The translations under genes and the position numbers were made by a program. From Gammaproteobacteria bacterium (GTDB taxonomy: Bacteria > Pseudomonadota > Gammaproteobacteria > Steroidobacterales > Rariloculaceae): DNA of 21,145 nt. The DNA is taken from contig SMWC01000046.1 in NCBI GenBank assembly GCA_004357505.1, forward strand, positions 1 to 21,145, read 5' to 3'. The notes under the pieces are model-generated. The model made no database searches. It saw only the letters and a program-made list of their open reading frames with translations, and had not been told where the DNA came from. Shown here piece after piece: positions 1 to 7,190 of the stretch. Each line of letters starts with the position of its first letter. Position 1 is the first letter of the stretch.

Positions 1-597
1 AGATCCTTCCTGTTCGAGCCGTTTAGGATCCCTTCCGGGTCGATGATGCCCACATTATTGGAGGGAGATTTCATTTTTGTGAACAAGTTCGCGTATGGGT
101 TGCGGCTACCGGTGATAAATACCAAGATATTGGGGATTGGTGAACCTGACCACGGCGATGTGGTTGTGTTTAAGCTACCGTCCGATCCCAGTATTAACTA
201 CATTAAGCGGGTTGTTGGTCTTCCTGGCGATGTGGTGACCTACGAGCAGGATAGTAAGCGGCTGACGATTAACGGCGTAGCGATATCCTTGGACGTGTTA
301 GGGCCGTATGAAGGAAATTCGGGACTGCAGCTGGCTCGCGAGGGGCTCGGTGACAGCGATCACTTGTTGCTGCTCACGCGAAATCGACGTAGTCCGGGTG
401 GTACTTATGTGGTACCCGAAGGGCATTATTTTATGATGGGCGACAACCGTGACAATAGTAGAGATAGCCGCTTCGAAGGCGTCGAGTTTATTCCGGAATA
501 TCGCCTGGTTGGAAAGGCCACACGCATCTGGATGAACTGGCGCTGGCCTGCCCAAGGAGGACCGTTATGGAACCGCATCGGCGACCGCATCGAATAA
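1..597 (+). CDS. lepB: Signal peptidase I (5' end outside window)
   Basis: Inner-membrane serine/lysine-dyad protease that cleaves signal peptides from exported preproteins on the periplasmic side. The open frame continues to base 1 with no start, so the N-terminal membrane anchor lies upstream. The first visible residues are the catalytic box, ending IPSGSMMPTL; the nucleophile Ser is the codon at 40-42. The general-base Lys is in YIKRVVGLPGD (codon 205-207). Box E, GDNRDNSRDSRF, lies near 439-474. All these boxes match Escherichia coli LepB closely. About 198 codons are visible, and the stop is at 595-597. An insertion-type beta segment between the Lys box and box E is usual in gammaproteobacterial LepB. 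The gene overlaps the start of the next one by 31 bases, which points to co-transcription. Identification is secure; only the N-terminus is missing. Confidence 0.97.
   Translation, partial: RSFLFEPFRIPSGSMMPTLLEGDFIFVNKFAYGLRLPVINTKILGIGEPDHGDVVVFKLPSDPSINYIKRVVGLPGDVVTYEQDSKRLTINGVAISLDVLGPYEGNSGLQLAREGLGDSDHLLLLTRNRRSPGGTYVVPEGHYFMMGDNRDNSRDSRFEGVEFIPEYRLVGKATRIWMNWRWPAQGGPLWNRIGDRIE
554..560 (+). promoter_or_regulatory. Strong ribosome binding site inside lepB
   Basis: AAGGAGG is a perfect anti-16S match lying six bases before the ATG at 567. It sits inside the lepB coding region and decides the start of the DUF4845 gene, which would otherwise be ambiguous because it overlaps lepB. Confidence 0.8.
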
Positions 598-968
598 CCG
601 ACCCCGGGCATCGGCGCCAGGCAGGCATCACCGCGCTGGGTTTTCTGACGCTCGCGATCGTGTTCGGCATAGTCGGGCTGGCAGCGCTGAAAATCACGCC
701 GCTCTATCTTGAGGGCATACGCGTCAAGGCGGTCTTGGATGATCTGAAGGAAGAGCAGGACGGTAAGGGTACGACGGCCAACAATCTGCGTCTCGATCTC
801 GCCAGCCGGCTGTATGTCGAGGGTGTCACGCTTCAACCTGATGCATTGAAAATTACGCCAGGGGGGAACGGCTATACCGTGCATGTTCAGTATGACAGCC
901 GTACTCGATTTCTCGCCGACGTTTGGTTCCTGATTGTCGTTGACGAGCAGATAGAGATCCAGCGGTGA
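567..968 (+). CDS. DUF4845 family single-pass membrane protein
   Basis: A 133-residue protein of unknown function that commonly sits between lepB and rnc in Proteobacteria. It has a short, basic, His/Arg-rich N-terminus, then a GITALGFL segment and a hydrophobic stretch at about residues 22-42, resembling the start of a type IV pilin-like or single-pass membrane protein. A small soluble domain of about 90 residues follows and would face the periplasm. The pilin-type Glu at +5 is absent, so processing by prepilin peptidase is doubtful. The start at 567 is supported by a perfect AAGGAGG six bases upstream, within lepB. The stop overlaps the GTG of rnc by four bases (GTGA). The family call rests on position, size and the N-terminal pattern. 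Its role is not known. Confidence 0.8.
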   Translation: MEPHRRPHRITDPGHRRQAGITALGFLTLAIVFGIVGLAALKITPLYLEGIRVKAVLDDLKEEQDGKGTTANNLRLDLASRLYVEGVTLQPDALKITPGGNGYTVHVQYDSRTRFLADVWFLIVVDEQIEIQR

Positions 969-1651
969 CAACTCGGCTCCGTTGGGCCGAGCAGCATCTG
1001 CAGTATCGCTTCCGAAGCCCGGAACTATTGGAACGGGCACTTACCCACCGCAGTGCCGCCAGGAAAAATAACGAGCGCCTCGAGTTTCTCGGCGACTCGT
1101 TTCTAAACTTTGCGGTTGCGAGGCAGTTATACGAGCGCCATCCCTTGGCGCCAGAAGGGGATCTCAGTCGATTGCGCTCGGCGTTGGTTAAGGGTGCCAC
1201 GCTGGCTGAACTCGGGCGGGACTTGGAATTGTCGCCGCAACTCATATTGGGTCCAGGGGAGCATAGCTCAGGCGGTGCGCACCGCGACTCGACATTGGGA
1301 AACGCTGTAGAGGCTGTTATCGGTGCTGTCTTGCTCGATGGTGGTTTTGAGGCGGCTGACGCGTGCGTTACGCGCCTCTTCTCTGACAGGCTCGAACAGC
1401 TGCCCGATGCCGATAACCTCAAGGATGCGAAGACCAAGCTTCAGGAATACCTTCAAGGGCGCGGTCTCAGTTTGCCCGTTTACACAGTAAGATCTGTCTC
1501 TGGCGAGCCTCATCGACAGTCATTCGTCGTGGTGTGCGAAGTCGCCGAGACAGCAGCCTGTGTAGAGGGTCACGGCCAAAGTCGCCGAGAGGCCGAGCAA
1601 AACGCAGCTGACCGAATGCTTTCGATACACGATCGTGACGAAAAGAGCTAA
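965..1651 (+). CDS. rnc: Ribonuclease III
   Basis: Cytoplasmic double-strand-specific endoribonuclease that processes rRNA precursors and some mRNAs. The 228 residues match the family length (226 in E. coli). The signature NERLEFLGDS is at residues 36-45, giving metal/catalytic Glu37, Glu40 and Asp44; Glu64 and Glu116 are also present. The position equivalent to E. coli Asp114 is Asn113 (LGNAVEAVIG instead of LADTVEALIG), which is unusual for a gammaproteobacterium. The double-stranded RNA-binding domain occupies about residues 153-222. The GTG start overlaps the upstream stop by four bases, and no strong Shine-Dalgarno is visible, so translational coupling is likely. The 3' end overlaps era by 17 bases. 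The identification is secure; the effect of Asn113 on activity is open. Confidence 0.96.
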   Translation: MTTRLRWAEQHLQYRFRSPELLERALTHRSAARKNNERLEFLGDSFLNFAVARQLYERHPLAPEGDLSRLRSALVKGATLAELGRDLELSPQLILGPGEHSSGGAHRDSTLGNAVEAVIGAVLLDGGFEAADACVTRLFSDRLEQLPDADNLKDAKTKLQEYLQGRGLSLPVYTVRSVSGEPHRQSFVVVCEVAETAACVEGHGQSRREAEQNAADRMLSIHDRDEKS

Positions 1652-2546
1652 ATCCCGTTGTGGCTACGTCGCTATCGTTGGGCGACCGAACGTCGGGAAA
1701 TCTACCCTGCTCAATGCCCTGGTCGGCGAGAAGGTCAGTATTGTCAGCCCTAAAGCTCACACGACCCGGCACCGCATCCTGGGAATCTTGACCCGCGACT
1801 TGGATCAGGCTGTCTTCATAGACACGCCAGGATTGCAGCGTAGCAGGAAGAGTGTGTTGCATCGCTTAATGGCGAGAACGATTAATCAGGCTTTGGCGGA
1901 AGCGGATGTGACGTTGATGGTTGTCGAAGGGTTTAAATTTACTCGGCAGGATCATCAACTTGCGGAGCGGCTCCAGGAGCAAGCGGACAAGACGATACTG
2001 GTTTTGAACAAGATCGATTACGTTGGCGCGAAAACTAAGCTTTTGCCGATACTGAAAACGGTCGGAGCCGAATTTCCGTTCGCTGCGTTCGTGCCGATCT
2101 CGGCGCGCAACGGCGAGAATCTAAGCGAGCTGCTGGACGAGATTCTTAATCGGCTTCCGGACGGTCCGGCGATGTTCCCGCAAGAGATGGTAACCGACCG
2201 GAGTCTGCAGTTTCGTATTGCGGAGATTGTCCGCGAGAAACTGTTCACAGCGCTGCATAAGGAGGTGCCCTACGGTTTGACGGTCGATGTAGAACACATC
2301 GGGAAGAGGGAGAAGGATCAAACATTGATACATGCCTTGATCTGGATTCAACGCGACAGTCACAAGGCCATCGTTATCGGCAAAGGTGGTAGAGTTCTAA
2401 AGGCTGTTGGTCGTGCGGCTCGCCTTGAGTTAGTAGAGTTAATCGGAGAGCGCGTTCACCTCGAACTCTGGGTTAAAGTACGCGACAATTGGGCCGACAA
2501 TCAGCGGGACCTGAATAAAATGGGTTTCGACCTAGCAGGAGTGTAA
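1635..2546 (+). CDS. era: GTPase Era
   Basis: Ras-like GTPase with a KH RNA-binding domain that binds the 3' end of 16S rRNA and takes part in 30S subunit maturation. The length of 303 residues is close to the 301 of E. coli. Motifs in order are G1 GRPNVGKST (16-24), G2 threonines at 43-44, G3 DTPG (63-66), G4 NKID (125-128) and a G5 SAR near 156. The C-terminal KH domain has the VIGKGG loop and the family motif HLELWVKVRDNWAD. The GTG start at 1635 lies inside rnc and gives the usual short lead-in before the G1 motif. No clear Shine-Dalgarno is visible. Placement directly after rnc is conserved across bacteria, and the two enzymes act in the same rRNA maturation pathway. Confidence 0.97.
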   Translation: MTKRAKSRCGYVAIVGRPNVGKSTLLNALVGEKVSIVSPKAHTTRHRILGILTRDLDQAVFIDTPGLQRSRKSVLHRLMARTINQALAEADVTLMVVEGFKFTRQDHQLAERLQEQADKTILVLNKIDYVGAKTKLLPILKTVGAEFPFAAFVPISARNGENLSELLDEILNRLPDGPAMFPQEMVTDRSLQFRIAEIVREKLFTALHKEVPYGLTVDVEHIGKREKDQTLIHALIWIQRDSHKAIVIGKGGRVLKAVGRAARLELVELIGERVHLELWVKVRDNWADNQRDLNKMGFDLAGV

Positions 2547-2606
2547 TGACGACGACCGTGAGACGTGTTGCTCGCGAAGTGATTGCCGACCGTATTGACT
2601 TCGATC

Positions 2607-3341
2607 ATGGCCGATAGAGAGAGCGTAGAGCTGGAGTACGCCTATCTCCTGCACCACCGACCTTATCGAAACACCAGCCAGCTTATCGATTGCTTGACCC
2701 GCGATCACGGCTTGGTGACCTTGGTCGCTCAGGGATCGAGGCGTCCGAAAGGCGGCCAGCGAGCGATCTTACAGCCCTTCCTGGCACTGCAGATCTCCTG
2801 GGTGCGTAGAGGTGAGCTTGGTCGTCTTACCCATGTAGAACTTCGGCCGCCAGCTAGTGAGCTTAGCGGCGAAAGGCTGCTCGCGGGATTCTATCTGAAC
2901 GAACTAGTGCTGCGGCTCGTGGCCAGAGGCGACGCTAATGTCTCGGTGTTTTCCTGTTATAGTCGAGCCCTCGCCGATCTCGTGACTCGAGCCAACACTT
3001 CGATGGTGCTCAGGCTGTTCGAGCTGCGTCTTCTTCAGGCGTTGGGTTACGGACTTAACCTACACCACGATACCGAGACGGGTGAGCCAATTTGCGCGGA
3101 ACGCCGCTATCATTTCGAACCAGAAGTTGGTGCCCGGCCCGAGGCAGGTTCCGTGAGTGGGGGCGACTCTTATTGGGGTCGAGAGCTTATTTCCTTGCGG
3201 GACGAGAAACTGGATGATGACGATAGCTTGCGAGCAGCGAAGCGGTTGCTGTCGCGAGTGCTGAGCGTCTATCTCGGTGAACGACCGCTGAACACGCGGT
3301 CGGTTTTCAGACAGATCTTAGACAGCGGGGTAGGATTATGA
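2607..3341 (+). CDS. recO: DNA repair protein RecO
   Basis: Recombination mediator of the RecFOR pathway. It binds single-stranded DNA and SSB and helps load RecA at gaps. The N-terminal OB-fold is recognisable (YAYLLHHRPYRNTSQLIDCL, then LVTLVAQGSRRPKGG), followed by the helical C-terminal domain. I chose the ATG at 2607, which gives 244 residues, close to the 242 of E. coli, and begins where the homologous sequence begins. A TTG at 2583 in the same frame would add eight residues without family support. Neither start has a good Shine-Dalgarno. As in other Gammaproteobacteria, the zinc-binding cysteine cluster of some RecO proteins is absent. The stop overlaps the pdxJ start (ATGA). The era-recO-pdxJ order is conserved and adds weight. 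Confidence 0.93.
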   Translation: MADRESVELEYAYLLHHRPYRNTSQLIDCLTRDHGLVTLVAQGSRRPKGGQRAILQPFLALQISWVRRGELGRLTHVELRPPASELSGERLLAGFYLNELVLRLVARGDANVSVFSCYSRALADLVTRANTSMVLRLFELRLLQALGYGLNLHHDTETGEPICAERRYHFEPEVGARPEAGSVSGGDSYWGRELISLRDEKLDDDDSLRAAKRLLSRVLSVYLGERPLNTRSVFRQILDSGVGL

Positions 3342-4075
3342 GCCGGTACGCGCCTATCTTGTTGGGTGTCAATGTCGATCATGTTGCGACGCTTCGACAG
3401 GCACGGGGCACGCGTTATCCGGATCCGGTTGCAGCTGCGCTACTGGCCGAGCGATCTGGCGCAGACAGTATCACCATTCATTTGCGGGAAGACCGTCGCC
3501 ACATCCAGGAGCGGGATCTGCAACTCATGGAACGGCTGCTGGACACTCGCGTGAATCTTGAGATGGCCGTCACCGATTCGATGCTGGCTATTGCCGTGGA
3601 CGCAGGCCCTGCAGATTGCTGCCTAGTGCCGGAGAATCGGCAAGAGTTAACCACGGAAGGGGGGCTGAATGTGGCCGGCCAAGCCGCTAGGATCAGATCC
3701 GCGTGCGAGAGATTGGAGTCCGCTGGCATTCGGACCTCCTTGTTTATTGATCCGGAGCCGGCGCAGCTTGAGGCGAGCGTGGCCTGTGGTGCCAGAGTCG
3801 TTGAACTGCACACAGGCGCGTACGCTGACGCCGATGACCCCCAAGCTCTAACTCGCGAGCTAACGAGGCTCACGACAGCGGCTGAGTTCGGAACAAGGCT
3901 AGGTTTGCGGATCCACGCAGGCCACGGTCTTCATTATCATAATGTTCAGCCGATCGCCGCTATCCGAGAGATCGTCGAGCTCAATATTGGCCATGCGATC
4001 GTAGCCAGAGCAGTCTTCGACGGCTTCGCTAAGGCTGTGGCTGATATGAAGACGCTTATGCAGGAGGTTCGCTGA
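3338..4075 (+). CDS. pdxJ: Pyridoxine 5'-phosphate synthase
   Basis: TIM-barrel enzyme that condenses 1-deoxy-D-xylulose 5-phosphate with 3-amino-2-oxopropyl phosphate to pyridoxine 5'-phosphate, the last ring-forming step of the DXP-dependent vitamin B6 pathway. The 245 residues match the family. Recognisable blocks are LGVNVDHVATLRQARGT (9-25), TIHLREDRRHI with the active-site His48, NLEMAV with the active-site Glu, and AGHGLHYHNV with the second active-site His. The C-terminal phosphate-binding segment ELNIGHAIVARAVF is intact. The ATG overlaps the recO stop by four bases and follows an AGGA a few bases upstream. acpS begins two bases after its stop, as in many proteobacteria. Confidence 0.97.
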   Translation: MSRYAPILLGVNVDHVATLRQARGTRYPDPVAAALLAERSGADSITIHLREDRRHIQERDLQLMERLLDTRVNLEMAVTDSMLAIAVDAGPADCCLVPENRQELTTEGGLNVAGQAARIRSACERLESAGIRTSLFIDPEPAQLEASVACGARVVELHTGAYADADDPQALTRELTRLTTAAEFGTRLGLRIHAGHGLHYHNVQPIAAIREIVELNIGHAIVARAVFDGFAKAVADMKTLMQEVR

Positions 4076-4077
4076 GG

Positions 4078-4473
4078 ATGGTATTCGGCGTCGGTACCGA
4101 TATTGTTCAAATTTCCCGGATCGAGATGACTTGGCAACGATTCGGAGAGCGCTTCGCGAATCGACTTCTATTGGACGAAGAGCGTGAACTGTTCGATACC
4201 AGCAAACATCCCGTACGCTTTCTCTCAATGCGTTTTGCGGTGAAGGAAGCCGTGGTGAAAGCGATGGGAACGGGGTTCGCTCATGGTATGTGGGTTCGAG
4301 ACGTTGGTATGGTGCCGAACAACTGGGGGCAGCCACAGATAATTTATTCAGCAAGGGGCCGCCGGATGTGCGAGCGGCTCGGTATCGGTCGCGGTCACGT
4401 TTCGGTGACGGATGAAGCTGGTCTGATAGTTGCATTCGCAGTATTGATGAATGCCGATAGCTTGGGAAACTGA
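4078..4473 (+). CDS. acpS: Holo-[acyl-carrier-protein] synthase
   Basis: Transfers 4'-phosphopantetheine from coenzyme A to a serine of apo-ACP, switching on fatty acid synthesis. The 131 residues are typical for the trimeric AcpS type (126 in E. coli). Mg-binding Asp8 is in GVGTDIVQISRIE, and Glu57 is in RFAVKEAVVKAMGTGF, the family signature. The C-terminal strand HVSVTDEAGLIVAFAVL fits the family. AGGAGG at 4062-4067 lies ten bases before the ATG, inside pdxJ, with a closer GAGG directly upstream. The gene is sandwiched between pdxJ and the exonuclease gene with almost no spacing, so it is probably expressed from the same transcript as lepB-pdxJ. Confidence 0.96.
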   Translation: MVFGVGTDIVQISRIEMTWQRFGERFANRLLLDEERELFDTSKHPVRFLSMRFAVKEAVVKAMGTGFAHGMWVRDVGMVPNNWGQPQIIYSARGRRMCERLGIGRGHVSVTDEAGLIVAFAVLMNADSLGN

Positions 4474-4474
4474 T

Positions 4475-5260
4475 GTGAATACGCTCGTCTTTGACATCGA
4501 GACTGTTCCAGATGTGGAACTCGGGCGACGTCTGCATGGTGTCGACGATCTAGACGACGACTCTGTCGCTAAAATCATGTTCTTCAAACAGCGTCAGGCG
4601 CGACAAACAGATTTTCTACCGTTGCCACAACACCGGATCGTGGCGATATCAGCGGTGTTGCGGAGCCGCGATGAGCTACATGTCTTCACGTTAGGTGATA
4701 TCGACGCGACAGAGAAAGATATCGTGGGGCGATTTTATGACGGTATCGAGCGTTATTCTCCGGAACTCGTTTCGTGGAATGGCACGGGATTCGATCTACC
4801 GGTATTGAACTATCGCGCATTACTTCACGGTGTCAACGCAGAGCACTACTGGGAAATGGGTGATAGCGATCGGGAATTTCGCTACAACAACTACCTGAGT
4901 CGATTTCATTGGCGGCACCTCGATTTAATGGATGTGCTCAGTGGCTTTCAGATTGGCGCGCGGTCATCGCTGCAGCAAGTCGCCACGCTACTTGGGTTTC
5001 CTGGCAAACTCGGCATGAGCGGCGATCAGGTATGGGACCGTTACCAGGTGGGGGAGCTGAGCGCGATTCGAGACTATTGTGAAACGGATGCGCTCAACAC
5101 CTATCTGATCTATCTTCGCTTCCAGCTTGTTCGCGGAATTCTGGACGAGACTCGCTATAACGCTGAGCTTGAACAGCTCAGGGCCAAGTTGGAGCAGGCT
5201 GAGAGCCCCCATTTTGACAAGTTCTTAGCAGCATGGCGCTCGGGTCGCGATGCCGAGTAG
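4475..5260 (+). CDS. Predicted 3'-5' exonuclease, PolB-like DEDDy type
   Basis: DnaQ-like exonuclease of the PolB-related group (COG3298, PF10108), 261 residues. The DEDDy set is visible: Exo I FDIETVPD with Asp7 and Glu9, Exo II SWNGTGFDLPVLNYR with Asp107, and Exo III YCETD with Tyr201 and Asp205. Removal of 3' terminal nucleotides by two-metal catalysis is therefore expected; whether the substrate is DNA or RNA is not known. I prefer the GTG at 4475, two bases after the acpS stop, because family members start MNTLVFDIET-like; a GGGA lies upstream. An ATG at 4451 would add eight residues and overlap acpS. The C-terminus ends in an acidic helix. The 3' end overlaps rlmD by 11 bases. No polymerase domain is attached. 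Confidence 0.88.
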   Translation: MNTLVFDIETVPDVELGRRLHGVDDLDDDSVAKIMFFKQRQARQTDFLPLPQHRIVAISAVLRSRDELHVFTLGDIDATEKDIVGRFYDGIERYSPELVSWNGTGFDLPVLNYRALLHGVNAEHYWEMGDSDREFRYNNYLSRFHWRHLDLMDVLSGFQIGARSSLQQVATLLGFPGKLGMSGDQVWDRYQVGELSAIRDYCETDALNTYLIYLRFQLVRGILDETRYNAELEQLRAKLEQAESPHFDKFLAAWRSGRDAE

Positions 5261-6557
5261 TCCAGCCTATGTGGACGCAGAGATCATCGACCTGACCCAC
5301 GACGGGCTGGGCGTTGCAAATCTAGACGGGCACCGAGTATTCGTCTCTGGCGCGTTGCCAGGTGAGTTCGTACGCCTCGCCCCGCGACGCCGGAGACGGC
5401 GGTATCAAGAGGCAGACCTCATCGAGATACTGCGGTCGGCCGAAACCCGCGTCGATCCGCCTTGTCCGTATTTCGGCCGCTGCGGCGGCTGCGCTATACA
5501 GCATCTGGACTATGCGGCTCAGATTGAGTTCAAAGAAACGGTCGTCAGAGAGGCCCTGGCGCGGATCGCCGGCCTTGAGCCTGCGGAGTGGTTAGCCCCG
5601 ATTACTGGTCCGGAGTGGTATTACCGCCGTCGTGCTCGTCTCGGCATTCGATTCGTCGCCGGCAAGGGTCGTGTACTCGTCGGCTTCAAAGAGCGGGCCG
5701 CCCGGCTTATCACCGACATGTCGAGCTGTCGTGTCCTCGTTAAACCTTTGGACGGGCTGCCCGGAGAGCTCGCGAAGCTGATCGGCCAGACGACCTTGAA
5801 GATGCGGCTGCCACAGGCGGAGCTTGCGCAGGGTGAGTCTGCTCGAGCCGTAGTTTTACGCGTACTGGACGAGCCCAGCGAAGAAGATCTGCGGTTGTTT
5901 AGAGAATTCGGACAGCAGCACGATATCGACGTCTATCTGCAACGCGGCGGGCCGGGAACAGTTCGGGCGCTTGTGCCGTCGAAGAGCAGAATACTCGCTT
6001 ACAACTTGCCCGAGTTTGGCGTGACACTCGAGTTTGCGCCGACGGATTTCATTCAGGTCAGCGCACAGGTTAACGCGGCAATGGTCGGTCAGACGGCCGA
6101 GCAGCTGGGCGTCGAGTCGTCCGATCGGATTCTGGATCTCTACTGCGGTATCGGTAACTTCAGTTTACCACTTGCGAGTCGGGCTGCTACGGTGCTCGGT
6201 GTTGAAGGCGAGGGTGGTCTCGTCGCCCGTGCGGCGCACAATGCACGCAATAACGGCTTGGAGAATGCCCGGTTCGTTACGGCTGATCTGTCCGAGCCCG
6301 AATGGAGCTTCATGCGCGAGTCGTGGGATCTCGTCGTACTGGATCCACCGCGCTCCGGTGCGCATGTTGCCGTCACGCAAATGGCGAGTATGGGTCCACG
6401 CCGTATCGCCTATGTGTCTTGTCACCCTGGAACCCTGGCACGGGATGCGAAGGAGTTAGTCGACTCGCAAGGGTATCGGCTACGCGCGGTGGGTATAGCG
6501 GACATGTTCCCGCATACCCGTCACGTAGAGGTGCTAGCGATCTTCGAGCGCCGCTAG
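5250..6557 (+). CDS. rlmD: 23S rRNA (uracil(1939)-C5)-methyltransferase
   Basis: SAM-dependent, iron-sulfur-containing enzyme that makes 5-methyluridine at position 1939 of 23S rRNA (E. coli RumA/RlmD). The 435 residues match E. coli (433). An N-terminal TRAM domain (about 5-62) with an Arg-rich patch near 46-51 is followed by the 4Fe-4S cysteines Cys72, Cys78, Cys81 and Cys160. The methyltransferase core has DFIQVSAQVN (266-275), the SAM loop DLYCGIGNF (296-304), DPPRSG (365-370), the catalytic Cys391 in VSCHPGTLARD and the general-base Glu427 in HVEVLA. His392 replaces the more usual Asn after the catalytic Cys, a mild variation. It overlaps the exonuclease gene and ends this dense run; relA, a common downstream neighbour elsewhere, is not here. 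Confidence 0.95.
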   Translation: MPSSPAYVDAEIIDLTHDGLGVANLDGHRVFVSGALPGEFVRLAPRRRRRRYQEADLIEILRSAETRVDPPCPYFGRCGGCAIQHLDYAAQIEFKETVVREALARIAGLEPAEWLAPITGPEWYYRRRARLGIRFVAGKGRVLVGFKERAARLITDMSSCRVLVKPLDGLPGELAKLIGQTTLKMRLPQAELAQGESARAVVLRVLDEPSEEDLRLFREFGQQHDIDVYLQRGGPGTVRALVPSKSRILAYNLPEFGVTLEFAPTDFIQVSAQVNAAMVGQTAEQLGVESSDRILDLYCGIGNFSLPLASRAATVLGVEGEGGLVARAAHNARNNGLENARFVTADLSEPEWSFMRESWDLVVLDPPRSGAHVAVTQMASMGPRRIAYVSCHPGTLARDAKELVDSQGYRLRAVGIADMFPHTRHVEVLAIFERR

Positions 6558-6620
6558 GCGACCTCGACTAGGTGAGGTAGCTAAGGTTCGAAATCAGATC
6601 CGTCGTGAGACTGTGGGCGC

Positions 6621-6629
6621 TGCTATCAT
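6621..6629 (+). promoter_or_regulatory. Candidate extended -10 promoter for the YkuD-nagZ run
   Basis: TGCTATCAT contains TATCAT (five of six matches to TATAAT) preceded by TG at the extended -10 position. No good -35 hexamer lies at 16-18 bases. It would start a transcript near 6636, about 60 bases before the YkuD gene. It lies in the 140-base gap after rlmD, the only sizeable gap in the first 9.5 kb. Confidence 0.35.
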
Positions 6630-6697
6630 GGTTGCAGGAGCTGGGAGAGTCTCGAGCCGATGGGTGAGTCATGCGATAACGCAGTAGAGACCGGCGC

Positions 6698-7183
6698 ATG
6701 ATCAGGCGGCATCTGCGTATCAGCCTGGAAGCTCAAAGGCTGGATTTGCTCGAGAACGACGAACTTGTCGAGAATTACCCGGTGTCGACATCCAAATATG
6801 GACCCGGTGAGCGTGTTGACAGCTACCGGACGCCGCGAGGTCGCCACATCATCCGCGCCAAGATCGGAGCGGGCGAGCCGGAGGGAACCGTGTTTCAAGG
6901 CAGGCGTCCGACGGGCGAGATCTACTCCGATGCACTCGCCCAGACCTACCCCGACCGTGACTGGATTCTGTCGCGAATTTTGTGGCTCTCCGGAACTGAA
7001 GTCGGGCGGAACCGGCTTGGAGCGGAGGATTCGATGCGCCGTTATATTTATATCCACGGCACACCGCCGTCCGAGCCACTCGGCGTAGCCAGCTCCCTGG
7101 GCTGTATCCGCATGAGCAACGCCGACATCGTCAAGCTCTTCGACCTCGTGGAGCCCGGTACGGTCGTGGAAATTCGGCGCTAG
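6698..7183 (+). CDS. YkuD-fold L,D-transpeptidase family protein without signal peptide
   Basis: A 161-residue protein that is essentially one YkuD domain. The catalytic motif is complete: His120 in YIYIHGTPP and Ser133-x-Gly135-Cys136-x-Arg138 in SSLGCIRMSN, with Cys136 the nucleophile. The domain begins within the first ten residues. An in-frame stop at 6677-6679 rules out a hidden signal sequence, so the protein should stay in the cytoplasm. Periplasmic L,D-transpeptidases that crosslink peptidoglycan carry a signal peptide. Signal-less YkuD proteins such as ElsL of Acinetobacter are known as cytoplasmic L,D-carboxypeptidases in murein recycling. With nagZ seven bases downstream, a role in trimming the terminal D-Ala of recycled muropeptides is my inference. 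The fold and active site are secure; the reaction is not proven. The Shine-Dalgarno is weak. Confidence 0.88.
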   Translation: MIRRHLRISLEAQRLDLLENDELVENYPVSTSKYGPGERVDSYRTPRGRHIIRAKIGAGEPEGTVFQGRRPTGEIYSDALAQTYPDRDWILSRILWLSGTEVGRNRLGAEDSMRRYIYIHGTPPSEPLGVASSLGCIRMSNADIVKLFDLVEPGTVVEIRR

Positions 7184-7190
7184 AAATCCT

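Noticed and set aside
426..1040. 204-residue minus-strand open frame
   Set aside because: It lies antisense to lepB, the DUF4845 gene and rnc, has no recognisable motif, and is rich in residues typical of reversed GC-rich coding sequence.
853..1437. 194-residue minus-strand open frame
   Set aside because: It is antisense to rnc, Ser/Arg-rich, without motifs; a shadow of the real gene.
2583..2606. TTG start adding eight residues to RecO
   Set aside because: The extra residues do not resemble any RecO N-terminus and no ribosome site precedes the TTG; the ATG at 2607 gives the family length.
6555..6582. Possible terminator after rlmD
   Set aside because: The arms ACCTC and GAGGT pair over only five bases with an internal bulge when extended, and no T-run follows.
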